A stretch of 64,000 nucleotides of DNA from UBA1801 sp035353395. GTDB lineage: Bacteria; Acidobacteriota; Holophagae; Holophagales; Holophagaceae. The stretch spans positions 1 through 64,000 of the forward strand of contig DAOPZL010000006.1 of the NCBI GenBank assembly GCA_035353395.1. Direction: 5' to 3'. Position 1 is the stretch's first letter, and each line of letters starts with the position of its first letter. Shown here piece after piece: positions 1-11,490 of the stretch. Below the pieces are notes generated by a model. It made no database searches, was not told the DNA's origin, and saw only the letters and a program-made list of their open reading frames with translations. Both the position numbers and the translations under genes were made by a program.

Positions 1-135
1 TAATCTTTTAAAGATGTTGTCAACAAGGATGAAAGAGATGAAAGGGATAAAACAAGCCGAATCCGGAACTTAAGGCAGGTGTGATGTCGGCGGAGGATGA
101 ACGGGCTTCTCGTGGATTGCGGTGATCCGGCCGGG

Positions 136-165
136 TTGACATTTCCAAGGGGCAAAGGCTATATA
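136..165 (+). promoter_or_regulatory. Sigma-70 type promoter for the kinase/regulator/recQ operon
   Basis: A perfect TTGACA (136-141) is followed after 18 bases by TATATA (160-165) in a locally AT-rich stretch, about 70 bases upstream of the kinase start. The first 120 bases of the window are AT-rich compared with the rest and show no gene I can support. Confidence 0.65.
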
Positions 166-236
166 TTACAAGCGCATCCCCGTGCCAGGGGCACTCTCGC
201 CGCAGCTCGATCTTCCGCACTGGGGGCGCTTCGGAC

Positions 237-2024
237 ATGGACATCCCCTCACGGTTCGAATCCCTTCCCGCTCACGTGGCTCACCGATTCCTCCCCCTCC
301 GCCTGCTGGCCGTCTTGCTGCTCCTGTGCCTGCCTTCCGCGGCGCAGGTGAACCCCGAGCGGGAGGACCGGGAAGCCGAGGTCATCGTCGTCGGCGGGGA
401 CCGCAGCTATCCGCCCTACGAGTTCCTGGACGAGAATGGCCGCCCGACCGGCTACAACGTCGAGCTGACCCGCGCCATCGCCCGGGTGATGGGCCTGCAG
501 GTGGAGTTCCGGCTCGGCCACTGGGCGGACATGCGGCGAGGGCTCCTGGATACGAGGCAGATCGACGTGCTCCAGGGGATGGTCTACTCGGAGGAGCGGG
601 CCAGGGAGCTCATCTTCACGCAGCCCCACGCCTACGTCCACCAGTCCCTCTTCATTCGCAAGAACACTCCCCGCCCCAAGTCCTTCGATGACCTGAAGGG
701 CAAGCGGGTGCTCGTGCTCCGGGACGGCATCGCGCACGACATCCTCAGGCTGGATCACCCGGGCGTGGTCGCGGTTCCGGCCAACACCAACGCCGACGCC
801 CTCCAGCAGCTGGCGGCGGGACGGCACGACTATGCCCTGATGGCCAAGCTCCCCGGGCTCTACCTCGTCCGGGAACTGGGCCTCACCAACCTGGTGCCGA
901 CCGGGGATCCGCTTTCAGCCCAGCGCTACGGCTACGCCATGGTCAAGGACAACACGACCCTTTCGGCCACCTTCAGCGAGGGGCTGGCCATCCTGAAGAA
1001 CACGGGGGAGTACCGGGACATCTACGACAAGTGGCTGGGCGTGCTGGAACCCCGCAGCCTGACCTGGAGGGAGGCCATCAAGAAGGGGGCCCTGATCTTC
1101 ATGCCCCTGCTCCTGTTCCTCGGGTTCACCTCGTTCTGGTCCTGGTCCCTGAGGAGGCAGGTGGCGCTCCGGACCGCCGAGCTGACCCGGGAGGTCGCCG
1201 AGCGCAGGCGCACGGAGGAGGAGCTGCGGCAGAACCACGAGCAGCTGCTCCAGGCGGCCAAGATGGCGGCCCTCGGCGTGCTGGTCTCGGGGGTGGCCCA
1301 CGAGATCAACAACCCCAACGGGCTCATCATGCTCGATCTCCAGCTCCTGAAGGACGTGCTGGAGGACGCGGAACCCATCTTCGAGGAACATGAACGCCGG
1401 AACGGGGAGTTCACCCTGGGGAACCTGCGCTACTCGAGGCTGCGGGAGGCCCTCCCCCGGATGATGTCCGAGGCCCTGGACGCCTCGCGCAAGGTCAAGC
1501 GGATCGTGGAGGATCTCAAGGACTTCGGACGCCAGGGCGACCCCGACCTGGCGGAGGGCATGTCCCTCAACGAGGTGGCGAGGACCTCCCTGCGCCTCGT
1601 GGAGAACCTGCTCCGCAAGTCGACCTCCAGGCTGGTGGTGGATTGTTCGGACGAGGTGCCCCCCGTGCGGGGCAACGCCCGCCGGATGGAGCAGGTGGTG
1701 GTCAACCTGATCATGAACGCCTGCCAGGCCCTGCCCAGCCGCGACAAGGGGATCACCCTCCGGACCTACGTCGACAGGGCCCGGAGGTGCATCTGCCTGG
1801 AAGTGCGCGACGAGGGCATCGGCATTCCCGAGGAGGCCCTCGGACACATCCTCGACCCGTTCTTCACGACCAAGCGCGAGATGGAGGGGACCGGCCTCGG
1901 GCTGTCCGTATCGGCCGGCATCGTCAAGGACCATGGGGGGAACCTCGTCTTCGAGTCCGTGGTGGGCCAGGGCACCGTGGCCCGGGTCGAACTGCCCCTG
2001 CCCGCGAAGGAGTGCCCGGCATGA
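237..2024 (+). CDS. Sensor histidine kinase with periplasmic solute-binding domain
   Basis: 595 residues. Residues 17-37 form a signal peptide ending near LPSAAQ. Residues about 48-270 form a bacterial extracellular solute-binding family 3 (SBP_bac_3) domain (SYPPYEF, DVLQGMVYSEER), followed by one membrane segment (about 285-304), a coiled linker, and a HisKA/HATPase_c kinase core. The phospho-acceptor is H355 in GVAHEINNP; the N box (NLIMNACQAL), DEGIGIP and GTGLGLSVS are all present. It probably binds an amino-acid-like or other small solute in the periplasm and phosphorylates the regulator encoded next, whose start overlaps its stop (ATGA). The ligand cannot be read from sequence. Start 237 is the first in-frame ATG giving a complete signal peptide. 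Confidence 0.9.
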   Translation: MDIPSRFESLPAHVAHRFLPLRLLAVLLLLCLPSAAQVNPEREDREAEVIVVGGDRSYPPYEFLDENGRPTGYNVELTRAIARVMGLQVEFRLGHWADMRRGLLDTRQIDVLQGMVYSEERARELIFTQPHAYVHQSLFIRKNTPRPKSFDDLKGKRVLVLRDGIAHDILRLDHPGVVAVPANTNADALQQLAAGRHDYALMAKLPGLYLVRELGLTNLVPTGDPLSAQRYGYAMVKDNTTLSATFSEGLAILKNTGEYRDIYDKWLGVLEPRSLTWREAIKKGALIFMPLLLFLGFTSFWSWSLRRQVALRTAELTREVAERRRTEEELRQNHEQLLQAAKMAALGVLVSGVAHEINNPNGLIMLDLQLLKDVLEDAEPIFEEHERRNGEFTLGNLRYSRLREALPRMMSEALDASRKVKRIVEDLKDFGRQGDPDLAEGMSLNEVARTSLRLVENLLRKSTSRLVVDCSDEVPPVRGNARRMEQVVVNLIMNACQALPSRDKGITLRTYVDRARRCICLEVRDEGIGIPEEALGHILDPFFTTKREMEGTGLGLSVSAGIVKDHGGNLVFESVVGQGTVARVELPLPAKECPA

Positions 2025-3426
2025 CCGAAACGCTCTACCCTTCCTTCGGCATCCTGATGGTGGACGACGAGGCGAGCTGGCTGCACACCCTTTCCCTCAG
2101 CCTCGAACGTTCCGCGGGCATCACCAACCTGGTCGCCTGCCAGGACAGCCGCCAGGTGATGGACCTCATGGCCGCCCACGAGATCGGCGTCGTCCTGCTG
2201 GACCTCACCATGCCCCACGTCTCGGGGGAAGAACTCCTCGGCAGCCTCAACGAGGAGTTCCCCGACGTCTCGGTGATCGTCATCAGCGGGCTGAACCAGC
2301 TGGAGACGGCCGTGCGGTGCGTGCAGGCCGGGGCCTTCGACTACTTCGTGAAGACCTCCGAGGAGGACCGGATCATCAAGGGGGTCCGGCGGGCCATCCG
2401 CTGGCAGGAGATGCAGCGGGAGAACGGGGAGATGCGCCGGCTGTTCCTCGACGATTCCCTGGAATCCCCGGAGGCCTTCTCCGCCCTCGTCACCCAGGAC
2501 CGCGGGATGCGTTCCATCTTCCACTACATCGAGGCCGTGGCGAAGGGCGTCAATCCGGTCGTCATCACGGGAGAGGACGGCACGGGCAAGCAGCTCGCCG
2601 CCCAGGCGATCCACGCGCTCAGCCACAAGAGCGGCCCCCTGGTGGCGGTCGACGTGGCCGGCCTGGACGAGACGGCCTTCGCGGACGCCCTGTTCGGCCA
2701 CGTGCGCGGCGCCTTCCCCGGGGCCGGCGAGGCGCGTGCCGGCCTGGTGGAGCAGGCCGGAGACGGGACCTTGTTCCTGGAGGAGATCGGCGACCTGCCG
2801 CCCTCTTCCCAGGCGCAGCTCCTGCGCCTCCTGCAGGACGGCGAATACCGCCCCCTGGGCAGCGACCATCCCCGATGGATGCGCGCCCGGATCGTGGCGG
2901 CCACCTGCCGGGACCTGACGGAGCGGCAGGCTTCCGGCGGCTTCCGGAAGGACCTCTGCTACCGGCTCCGTTCCCACCACGTCCACCTGCCCGCGCTTCG
3001 GGAACGCAAGGGCGACATCCCGCTCCTGCTGGATCATTTCCTCGATGCGGCATCCCAGGCCTTCGGGAAGAAGAAGCCGACCCCCCCCAAGGAGCTGTCG
3101 GTGCTGCTGGCGAACTACCCGTTCCCAGGCAACGTCCGCGAGCTGAAGGCCATGGTCTTCGGCGCGGTCGAGGCGCACCAAGGGAAGATCCTATCCATGG
3201 AGGCGTTCAAGAAGGCCATCGGCGAGCAGGCCCTCGTCAAGGCCGAACCCGCCCCCAACCCCTACCTCGCCCTGGACCGGCTGCCCACCCTGGGAGAGGC
3301 GCACGAGCTGCTGTTCCAGGAAGCCCTGCGGAGGGCCGAGGGCAACCAGTCCCTGGCCGCCCGGATGCTCGGGATCACGCAGTCCGCCCTGAGCAAGCGC
3401 CTCAAGTTCGCCCGGCAGAAGACGAC

Positions 3427-3430
<4 letters not shown>
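2021..3430 (+). CDS. NtrC-like response regulator with non-canonical GAFPGA loop
   Basis: 469 residues: receiver domain (D15/D16, phospho-acceptor D61, K111), AAA+ sigma-54 activator domain (Walker A GEDGTGKQ 184-191, Walker B-like LFLEEIGDL from 251) and a C-terminal Fis-type HTH (NQSLAARMLGITQSALSKRL). The loop that contacts sigma-54, normally GAFTGA, reads GAFPGA (230-235), and Walker B has E in place of the usual D (FLEEI). In known activators the loop threonine is critical for sigma-54 contact, so this protein may regulate without sigma-54 or be a weakened activator. It overlaps the kinase stop by four bases and overlaps recQ at its 3' end, so the pair is a cognate two-component system. 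Confidence 0.88.
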
Positions 3431-5121
<1,691 letters not shown>

Positions 5122-5128
5122 GCCGGGG

Positions 5129-5854
5129 TCAGAGCTCCCTCACGGTCCAGGTTCTCGGCAGCAGGATCCGGTCCCACCAGACGGCCTGCGCGGTCCGCCT
5201 GCCCACGGCGAGGAACATGCAGACCTCGGCGCCTGCGCCCAGGCCCAGGACCTTCCGGGCGCGCCAGGGATCGAAGCCCTCGATGGGACAGGAATCGTAG
5301 CCTTCCGCCCGCAGGGCCAGCATGAAGGTCGCCGCCGCCAGGGCCGCGGACTTGTGGGTCATGGCGCGCAGGTCGGATTTCGAACAGAAGCTGGGAACGG
5401 GGCGGAACAGGGAGAGGATCCGGCTCGCGGCATGCTTGAACGCCCCGAACAGCCCGAGGGGGTCCTGCCGGTACATCCAGGGGATGAGGCGGCCCCAGTA
5501 GCGTTCCTGGCTCCTGCGGAGGATGCCGCGCTCCCGGAGGGTGTCCAGGATGAAGCGGCTGTTCCGCTTCCAGGTCCCCCTGTGGGTGATCACGGCGACG
5601 AGGAGGGGGGCGCTCCGCAGCAGCTTCTGGTCGAGGCAGACCCGATCGGCCTCCGCCCGCGCTTCCGGGCTCCGGACGACCACGAATTCCCAGGGCTGGA
5701 GATTGCTGGCGCTGGGGGCCTTGAGGGCGGAATCCAGGCAGCGGTCCAGGACCTCCCGGGGCGGGGCATCCGGGAGGAATTCCCGGATGCTCCGTCGCGA
5801 GCCGGCCACCTCGTGGAAGGCGGCAGCGGAACCAGGCGCGTCCGTGCCGGTCAT
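5129..5854 (-). CDS. Nitroreductase family protein (FMN-dependent)
   Basis: 241 residues. The N-terminal SRRSIREF and PSASNLQPWEFVVV motifs are typical of FMN-binding nitroreductases, which reduce nitroaromatics, quinones or related compounds with NAD(P)H. Its ATG overlaps the stop codon of the RND pump gene (ATGA), so it is the last gene of the efflux operon and is probably translated by coupling. Residues about 100-160 hold an insertion-like stretch rich in R/W. The substrate is unknown; the context suggests detoxification of a compound also exported by the pump. The gene runs convergently into recQ with only seven bases between them and no obvious terminator. Confidence 0.85.
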   Translation of the reverse strand: MTGTDAPGSAAAFHEVAGSRRSIREFLPDAPPREVLDRCLDSALKAPSASNLQPWEFVVVRSPEARAEADRVCLDQKLLRSAPLLVAVITHRGTWKRNSRFILDTLRERGILRRSQERYWGRLIPWMYRQDPLGLFGAFKHAASRILSLFRPVPSFCSKSDLRAMTHKSAALAAATFMLALRAEGYDSCPIEGFDPWRARKVLGLGAGAEVCMFLAVGRRTAQAVWWDRILLPRTWTVREL

Positions 5855-8800
5855 TTCGAGGCCAGCCGGCTTCGAATCCGGGCCCAGGCCTTCTTCCAGG
5901 AGAACTCGTCCAGGATGTCGAAGAAGACGGGAATCACCACCAAAGTCAGCAGGGTGGAGGTGATGATGCCGCCGACCACCGCGCGCGCCATGGGGGCGCG
6001 CATCTGGGCGCCCGAGCCCAGGGCGAAGAAGAGGGGCAGCATGCCGCCGATCATGGCGAGGGTCGTCATGAGGATGGGCCGCAGCCGGGTCATGCCGGCC
6101 TCGATGAGGGCCTCCTTGCGGGGCATGCCGTGCTCCCGCATGTTCTGGAGCGCCCGGTCCACCAGCAGGATCGCGTTCTTGGTCACCAGGCCCATGAGGA
6201 GGATCATCCCGATGCTCGTCATCATGCTCGACGAGTCGCCCGTGACCAGCAGCATCAGCACCATGCCCACCATGGAGAGGGGCAGGGTCAGCATGATGGT
6301 GATCGGCAGCTTGAAGCTCTCGAACTGGCTGGCCAGCACGAAGTAGATGAAGCAGACCGCCAGCAGCATGGCCGTGCCCATGTAGCCCGCCGTCTCCTGG
6401 TTGTGCTTGGCGTTCCCCGTGGGCTGGATCTTGACGCCCTGGGGGAAGGTCCCGCCCTTCACCAGCTCGGCCACCTTCCGGTTCACGTCGGCCTCCACCT
6501 CGTTGAGGGTCCTGCCCTCCTTGTTGGCGTTGATGAGGATCTGGGGCTGGAGGGCGCGGCGCTCGAGCTTGGCCGGAGAGGTCGTGTTCTCGAAGCGGGC
6601 GACGTTGCTGAGCTTCACTTGGTAGGGGTTGCCGGCGGGGTCCTTCTTGGTGGAGGCCACGGTCATGGTCTCGAGCTGCTCCCCGCGGGACCGGTCGACA
6701 TCCGAGAGGCGCACGGTCACGTCGTACTGTTCGCCGGTGGTGGGTTCCTCGTACTTGGCCACGTCCACCCCGTCCACGAGGGGACGCACCAGGCTCGCCA
6801 CCGCCATGGGCGAGACCCCGAGGTCCGACGCCTGCTTGCGATCGACGGCGAGGCGCAGTTCCGGCTTGCCCTTGTCCCGGCTGCTGGAGATGTCGACGGC
6901 GCCGTCGGCGCTCCGGAATGCGTCCATGACCAGGGTTTCCGCCCGTTCGACGCTCTGGCGGTCGGGGCCGACGACGGCGAGGCTCAGGGCCTTGGAATCG
7001 CCCATGTCGACGACGTCGCTGACGTCGATCTCGGCCCCGGCCACGCCGCGGAGGCGGTCCCGCAGCTCCCGGCGGATGACCGCGGCCTCGCGGCGGCGGC
7101 CGTCCGAAAGCTTCAGGTAGATCTGGCCGTCGCGGATGGTGCCTGTCAAGCCGGTGCCGACGGTGGTGTAGACATGGTCGATTTCCGGGTTCGGGCTCCC
7201 GTCCGCGCGGGTCCGGATGATGCGCTCGATCTCCTCGGCCTTGCGTTCCGTGGCCGCCAGGCTGGTGTCGGCCTGGACCTTGAACCCGACCTGGAGGTCG
7301 CCCCGGTCGTAGTCCGGGAAGAAGTTTCCGCCGAGGAGCCCGGACAGGGCCATGGCGACGACGAAGCTGCCGATGCCCATCCAGATCACGGACTTGCGGT
7401 GGTTCAGCGCCCACTCGATGCCGCGGCGGTAGGTCTTCTCCCAGCCGTCGACCTTGTCGTTGAACCACTCCACCGTCCGCATGATGAACCGGCGGTGGCC
7501 GTGGTGGGATTCCTGGTAGCCCTGCTCGTGCTCGGGATCCGGCCAGACGGCGCTGAGCATGGGATCCAGCGTGAAGCTCACGAAGAGGGAGATCGTCACG
7601 GCGAACGCCACGACGATGCCGAAGGAGAAGAAGAACCGGCCGACGATGCCGCCCATGAAGGCCACGGGAATGAACACCGCCAGGATGGACAGGGTGGTGG
7701 CGATGACGGCGGGGCCGATCTCGGCGGTGCCTTCGCGGGCGGCCGTGATGTGGTCCTTGCCCATCTCGGCGTGCCGGGTGATGTTCTCCCGCACGACGAT
7801 GGCGTCGTCGATCAGGATGCCGATGGCCAGGGACAGGGCCATCAAGGTCATGGTGTTCAGCGTGAAGCCCACTGCCTTCATGATCACGAAGGAGCCGATC
7901 ACGGACACGGGCAGGGTGAGGCTGGTGATGATCGTCGACCGCCAGGACTTCAGGAAGTAGAAGACCACGACCACGGCCAGGAGGCCGCCCAGGATGATGG
8001 AGATGGCCACGTCCTCCACGGCGTCCACGATGAACTTGGAGTTGTCCTTGGCCTTGACGGTGACGACGCCGAGCTTGGCGAGTTCGGGCTGGAGCTCCTC
8101 GACCTTCGCGGTGACGGCCTCCACCATGGCGACGGTGTTGCCGCCCGACTGCTTCTGGATCTCCAGGGCCACGGCATCGCGCCCGTCCAGGCGGGCGAGG
8201 GTCCGCTTCTCCTTGACGCCGTCCACCACCCGGGCCACTTCCTGCAGCTCGATGGGACGGCCCTTCTGGTTGCCGACCACCACGTGGTTGAAGTCCTCGA
8301 CGCGCCGGGCCTTGGCGTCCACCCGGACGCTGATCTCCTGCTTGTCGGTGAGGAGGTTGCCGGAGGGGATGGATTGGGTGTCCTGGCCCAGGGCGCCCAT
8401 CACCTGGTTCAGGCTGAGGCCGAGGGATTCGAGCTTCTGGGGCTCGACCTGCACCAGGATGTTGCGGGTGGAGCCGCCCACGACTTCCGCCTTGCCCACG
8501 CCGGGGATGTTCTCCACGCGGCGCTTCAGGAACTCGTCGGCGATGCGGGTCAGTTCCCGGGGCGTCATGGTCTTGTGGGCGTCGTCCGGCCTCAGCACCA
8601 GCGAGAGCACCGGCAGCTGGGCGGGATCGTACTTCTTGATGACGGGCTCGTCGATGGTCTCCGGCAGGTTCTTCCGGATCTGGCCGATCCTGGAGCGGAC
8701 GTCGTCCAGGGCCCGGTCGATGTTGCGCTCGATCTTGAACTGGACCACGACGGTCCCGAAGCCCTCCTGGCTGGTGGAGCTGATCTCGTCGACGGCCTCG

Positions 8801-9021
8801 ATGGGGTTGACCGCCTCCTCGATCTTCTTGACGACGTCCTGCTCGACGGCGTCAGGACTGGCGCCGGGGTAGGTGACGCTGACGGTCACCACGGGAATGT
8901 CGACGTCCGGGTTGAGGTCCAGCCCGAGGGACTTCACGGAGAAGAGCCCCAGGATGACCAGGGCCAGCATCACGCAGGTCGTGAGTACCGGCCGTTTGAT
9001 GGAAAGATCTGAAAGGAACAT
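5851..9021 (-). CDS. RND efflux pump inner-membrane transporter (AcrB/HAE1 type)
   Basis: 1056 residues, normal for the AcrB/MexB family. It begins with the typical FLSDLSIKRPVLTTCVMLAL first membrane helix. The TM4 proton-relay pair is present (GILIDDAIVVREN), as is the lysine in MGLVTKNAILLVD. Two large periplasmic domains (porter/docking) lie between TM1-2 and TM7-8. It acts as a trimeric proton/drug antiporter with the adjacent membrane-fusion and TolC-like proteins. There are three bases between the membrane-fusion gene stop and this start, and an overlap with the nitroreductase, so the genes form one transcript. Confidence 0.95.
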   Translation of the reverse strand: MFLSDLSIKRPVLTTCVMLALVILGLFSVKSLGLDLNPDVDIPVVTVSVTYPGASPDAVEQDVVKKIEEAVNPIEAVDEISSTSQEGFGTVVVQFKIERNIDRALDDVRSRIGQIRKNLPETIDEPVIKKYDPAQLPVLSLVLRPDDAHKTMTPRELTRIADEFLKRRVENIPGVGKAEVVGGSTRNILVQVEPQKLESLGLSLNQVMGALGQDTQSIPSGNLLTDKQEISVRVDAKARRVEDFNHVVVGNQKGRPIELQEVARVVDGVKEKRTLARLDGRDAVALEIQKQSGGNTVAMVEAVTAKVEELQPELAKLGVVTVKAKDNSKFIVDAVEDVAISIILGGLLAVVVVFYFLKSWRSTIITSLTLPVSVIGSFVIMKAVGFTLNTMTLMALSLAIGILIDDAIVVRENITRHAEMGKDHITAAREGTAEIGPAVIATTLSILAVFIPVAFMGGIVGRFFFSFGIVVAFAVTISLFVSFTLDPMLSAVWPDPEHEQGYQESHHGHRRFIMRTVEWFNDKVDGWEKTYRRGIEWALNHRKSVIWMGIGSFVVAMALSGLLGGNFFPDYDRGDLQVGFKVQADTSLAATERKAEEIERIIRTRADGSPNPEIDHVYTTVGTGLTGTIRDGQIYLKLSDGRRREAAVIRRELRDRLRGVAGAEIDVSDVVDMGDSKALSLAVVGPDRQSVERAETLVMDAFRSADGAVDISSSRDKGKPELRLAVDRKQASDLGVSPMAVASLVRPLVDGVDVAKYEEPTTGEQYDVTVRLSDVDRSRGEQLETMTVASTKKDPAGNPYQVKLSNVARFENTTSPAKLERRALQPQILINANKEGRTLNEVEADVNRKVAELVKGGTFPQGVKIQPTGNAKHNQETAGYMGTAMLLAVCFIYFVLASQFESFKLPITIMLTLPLSMVGMVLMLLVTGDSSSMMTSIGMILLMGLVTKNAILLVDRALQNMREHGMPRKEALIEAGMTRLRPILMTTLAMIGGMLPLFFALGSGAQMRAPMARAVVGGIITSTLLTLVVIPVFFDILDEFSWKKAWARIRSRLASK

Positions 9022-9024
9022 GGC

Positions 9025-10134
9025 TCAGTTCCCCTGGCTCGAGACCCGCACGCGCGAGCCGTCCTTGACCAGGTCCCGCCCCTGGGCGACCACCCGCGTG
9101 CCGACGGCCACGCCGTCCACGGGGCGCCAGCCCCCCTGCTCCTGGCCGGAGAGGAGGACCTGCTTCCGGATGGCGGTGTCGCCCTGGACGACGAAGATCT
9201 CGGCCTCGCGGCCGATGGCGGTGAGGACGGACGCCGGGAGTGCCGGACGATTGCTCTCGGCCTCCACCAGGATCTCGCCTTCCGCGAAGAGCCCGCTCTT
9301 CAGGCGGCCGTCCGTGTTGGGGATCTCGAGGCGCACGCGCAGGGTCCGGCCGTCCTGCTGGACGGAGCCGCTCACCTGGGTCAGGGTGGCCTCGAAGGGC
9401 TTGTCGAACCCGCTCACGCGGAAGGTCGCCTTCATGCCCTTGCCGATGCGCGCCAGCACCTCGGCCGGGAGGTCCGCCTGGATCTCCAGCTTGCGGTTGT
9501 CGACCACCTCAAAGGCGGGCTGGCCGGGGGCGAGCACCTCGCCGGGCTGCACCAGCCGCTTGGCGATCTCGCCGGTGAAGGGCGCGGTGATGCGCGACTT
9601 CCGGAGACGGCTCTTGGCCAGTCCCAGGTTGCTCATGGCGGCGCGGGCCATGGCCATCGTGGCGTTGTAGTTCGTCTCGGCCAGCTGGGCGGACTGCTTG
9701 GTCACGCTGCGCTTCTCCAGGAGGCTCTGGGCGCGGTCGTTGTCGCGCCGGGCCTGCTCCGCCTGGACCTGGGCCTGGGCCAGCTGGGCCTCCGCGGCCT
9801 GGACGGCGAGCAGCAGCTCGTCCTCGTCCTGGGCGCACAGCAGCGCGCCCGCGCCCACCTTGTCGCCCTCCTGGACGGCCACGCGGGTGACGCGGCCCGA
9901 GACTTCGGCCTTCAGCTCGGCCCGGTTGACGGCCAGGAGCGTGCCCGTGAAGGGGATGGACCCGCGGAACGGACGGCTCTCCACCGTCGCCAGGGTCACG
10001 GAGACGGCGCCCTCGGTCTTCTGGACGCGCTGCCGCTCGAGTTCGCGGTTGCGCTGGATGCGGTGGTAGGAAGCCGCGCCCCCGACGATGAGCGCCGGAA
10101 CCGCGATGTACAAGAACAGGTGTTTCCGTTCCAT
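9025..10134 (-). CDS. RND efflux periplasmic adaptor (membrane-fusion protein)
   Basis: 369 residues. An N-terminal membrane anchor (HLFLYIAVPALIVGGAASY) precedes the lipoyl half-motifs (AEVSGRVTRVAVQEGDKV ... ITAPFTGEIAKRLVQPGEV), a coiled-coil hairpin rich in A/Q (AQLAQAQVQAEQARRDNDRA) and a beta-barrel. This is the HlyD/AcrA architecture. It links the inner-membrane pump to the outer-membrane channel. The start at MERKHLF is chosen because a hydrophobic anchor follows immediately; longer upstream reading is low-complexity. There are 28 bases between the TolC-like stop and this start. Confidence 0.93.
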   Translation of the reverse strand: MERKHLFLYIAVPALIVGGAASYHRIQRNRELERQRVQKTEGAVSVTLATVESRPFRGSIPFTGTLLAVNRAELKAEVSGRVTRVAVQEGDKVGAGALLCAQDEDELLLAVQAAEAQLAQAQVQAEQARRDNDRAQSLLEKRSVTKQSAQLAETNYNATMAMARAAMSNLGLAKSRLRKSRITAPFTGEIAKRLVQPGEVLAPGQPAFEVVDNRKLEIQADLPAEVLARIGKGMKATFRVSGFDKPFEATLTQVSGSVQQDGRTLRVRLEIPNTDGRLKSGLFAEGEILVEAESNRPALPASVLTAIGREAEIFVVQGDTAIRKQVLLSGQEQGGWRPVDGVAVGTRVVAQGRDLVKDGSRVRVSSQGN

Positions 10135-10162
10135 GGATTTCTCCCGAGGGTGAATACGAAGA

Positions 10163-11488
10163 TCAGAGTGGAGGAAGGCCGATGGATCGGCGGTAGTCGA
10201 AGAGCGCGTTCCAGATCCCGAGTTCGGCGCGCCGGCGCTGGCTCTCCAGCTGGCGCTCGGTGCGCTCCGCCTGGAGGAGGTCCAGCGAGGTGATGAGGCC
10301 CTGCTCGAAGGATTCCCGGCTCGTCCGCAGGGCTTCCAGCCCCGCGTCGTGGGCCCGCTGGGCGGCCTCGTGGTAGGCGATGGACTTCTGGAGCTCCCTC
10401 TCCGCCGAACTCTTCTCCACGGCGATCGCGCGCTCCTTGTCCAGGCGCAGCTGGCGCACCTGCTCGAGCTGGGCCCGGTTCTGGGCCCGCTTGCCCGAGC
10501 TGCGGAGGCCGTCGAAGATGGGGAACCGCATCGTGACGCCGACTTTCCAGACGTCGTAGAGGTTGTCGAACAGGGCGTCGGCCTGTCCGGTCTGGGAACC
10601 ATAGGACGCGTTGAGGTCGAACTTCGGCCTCAGGTCGGACTTGATGATGCGGTCGTTGGCCTTGTACATCTCCTCCTGCTGCTTGTACTGCGCGATCTCG
10701 CTCCGCTCGACGCCCTGGGGTTTCTGGCCCACGTCCGGCCGGCCCAGGTCCGAGAGTCCCAGGGGCGTCTTGGGATCCAGGCCGAGCTGTCCGTTCAGGA
10801 CTTCCAGGGCCCGCTTGACGTTGGCTTCCGTCTGGAGCGTCTCCGGCACCACGGCCAGGTACTCGCTCTCCGCGCGGAGCCGGTCCAGTTCCGTGGCGGT
10901 CTGGGCCTCCAGCTTGGACTTGACGTCCTCGAGGAACTGTTCGGCCGTCTTCTGCCGGGCCTCCACCACTTCCAGTTCCGCCTGAGCGGACAGGACGGCG
11001 ATATAGGCCTTGGCGACCCCGTGCAGGACTTCCAGTTCCGTCGTGGTGTAGGAATAGCCGGCCTCCGTCTCGCCCATCTTCGCGATGTCGATGGCGGTGC
11101 CCAGCTTGCCCCAGTAGTAGAGGGGCTGGCTCAGCGAGGCCTGCGCGGCGTAGTGGGTGTGGGGGGCGGCCATGGACTCGGGGCTGACGCCGAAGTAGGG
11201 GGCCAGGCCCATGAAGGTGGTGTCGCGCGAACGCCCGGTATCCGCGGAGAGCGTGACCTGGGGCAGGGCGTCGGCCCGGGTGGCGGTGATCAGCCCGCGG
11301 CGCTCGTCCACGCGGGCCCGGGCTGCCAGGATCATCGGGTTCTCGGACCGGGCGAGATCGAGGGCCTTCGCCAGGTCCAGGGCCACGACCCCCTGCGCCT
11401 GGTCCGGACGCTGGGGCGCCTGGATTCCCGGCAGGGTGGGCGGGAGAGCGGGAGCTTCCTGCACTTGGGCAGGCGGAGTGAACAACAT
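10163..11488 (-). CDS. TolC-family outer-membrane efflux protein
   Basis: 441 residues with the two repeated TolC/OEP halves: N-terminal ALDLARSENPMILAARARVDERRG, long helical stretches, and a second half ending in SLDLLQAERTERQLES. It would form the outer-membrane and tunnel component of the pump encoded downstream. ATG 11488 is preferred over ATG 11494 because AAGGAG lies seven bases upstream of 11488 but only one from 11494. With either start the N-terminus (MLFTPPAQVQEAPALPP) lacks a recognisable signal peptide, which is odd for an exported protein; a sequencing error or an unusual start further upstream is possible, although no signal-like segment is visible there. Confidence 0.88.
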   Translation of the reverse strand: MLFTPPAQVQEAPALPPTLPGIQAPQRPDQAQGVVALDLAKALDLARSENPMILAARARVDERRGLITATRADALPQVTLSADTGRSRDTTFMGLAPYFGVSPESMAAPHTHYAAQASLSQPLYYWGKLGTAIDIAKMGETEAGYSYTTTELEVLHGVAKAYIAVLSAQAELEVVEARQKTAEQFLEDVKSKLEAQTATELDRLRAESEYLAVVPETLQTEANVKRALEVLNGQLGLDPKTPLGLSDLGRPDVGQKPQGVERSEIAQYKQQEEMYKANDRIIKSDLRPKFDLNASYGSQTGQADALFDNLYDVWKVGVTMRFPIFDGLRSSGKRAQNRAQLEQVRQLRLDKERAIAVEKSSAERELQKSIAYHEAAQRAHDAGLEALRTSRESFEQGLITSLDLLQAERTERQLESQRRRAELGIWNALFDYRRSIGLPPL

Positions 11489-11490
11489 GA

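Noticed and set aside
252..262. GGTTCGAATCC, a T-loop-like sequence near the start of the kinase
   Set aside because: Flanking bases do not pair into a T stem and no other tRNA arms are present; it lies inside the kinase coding region.
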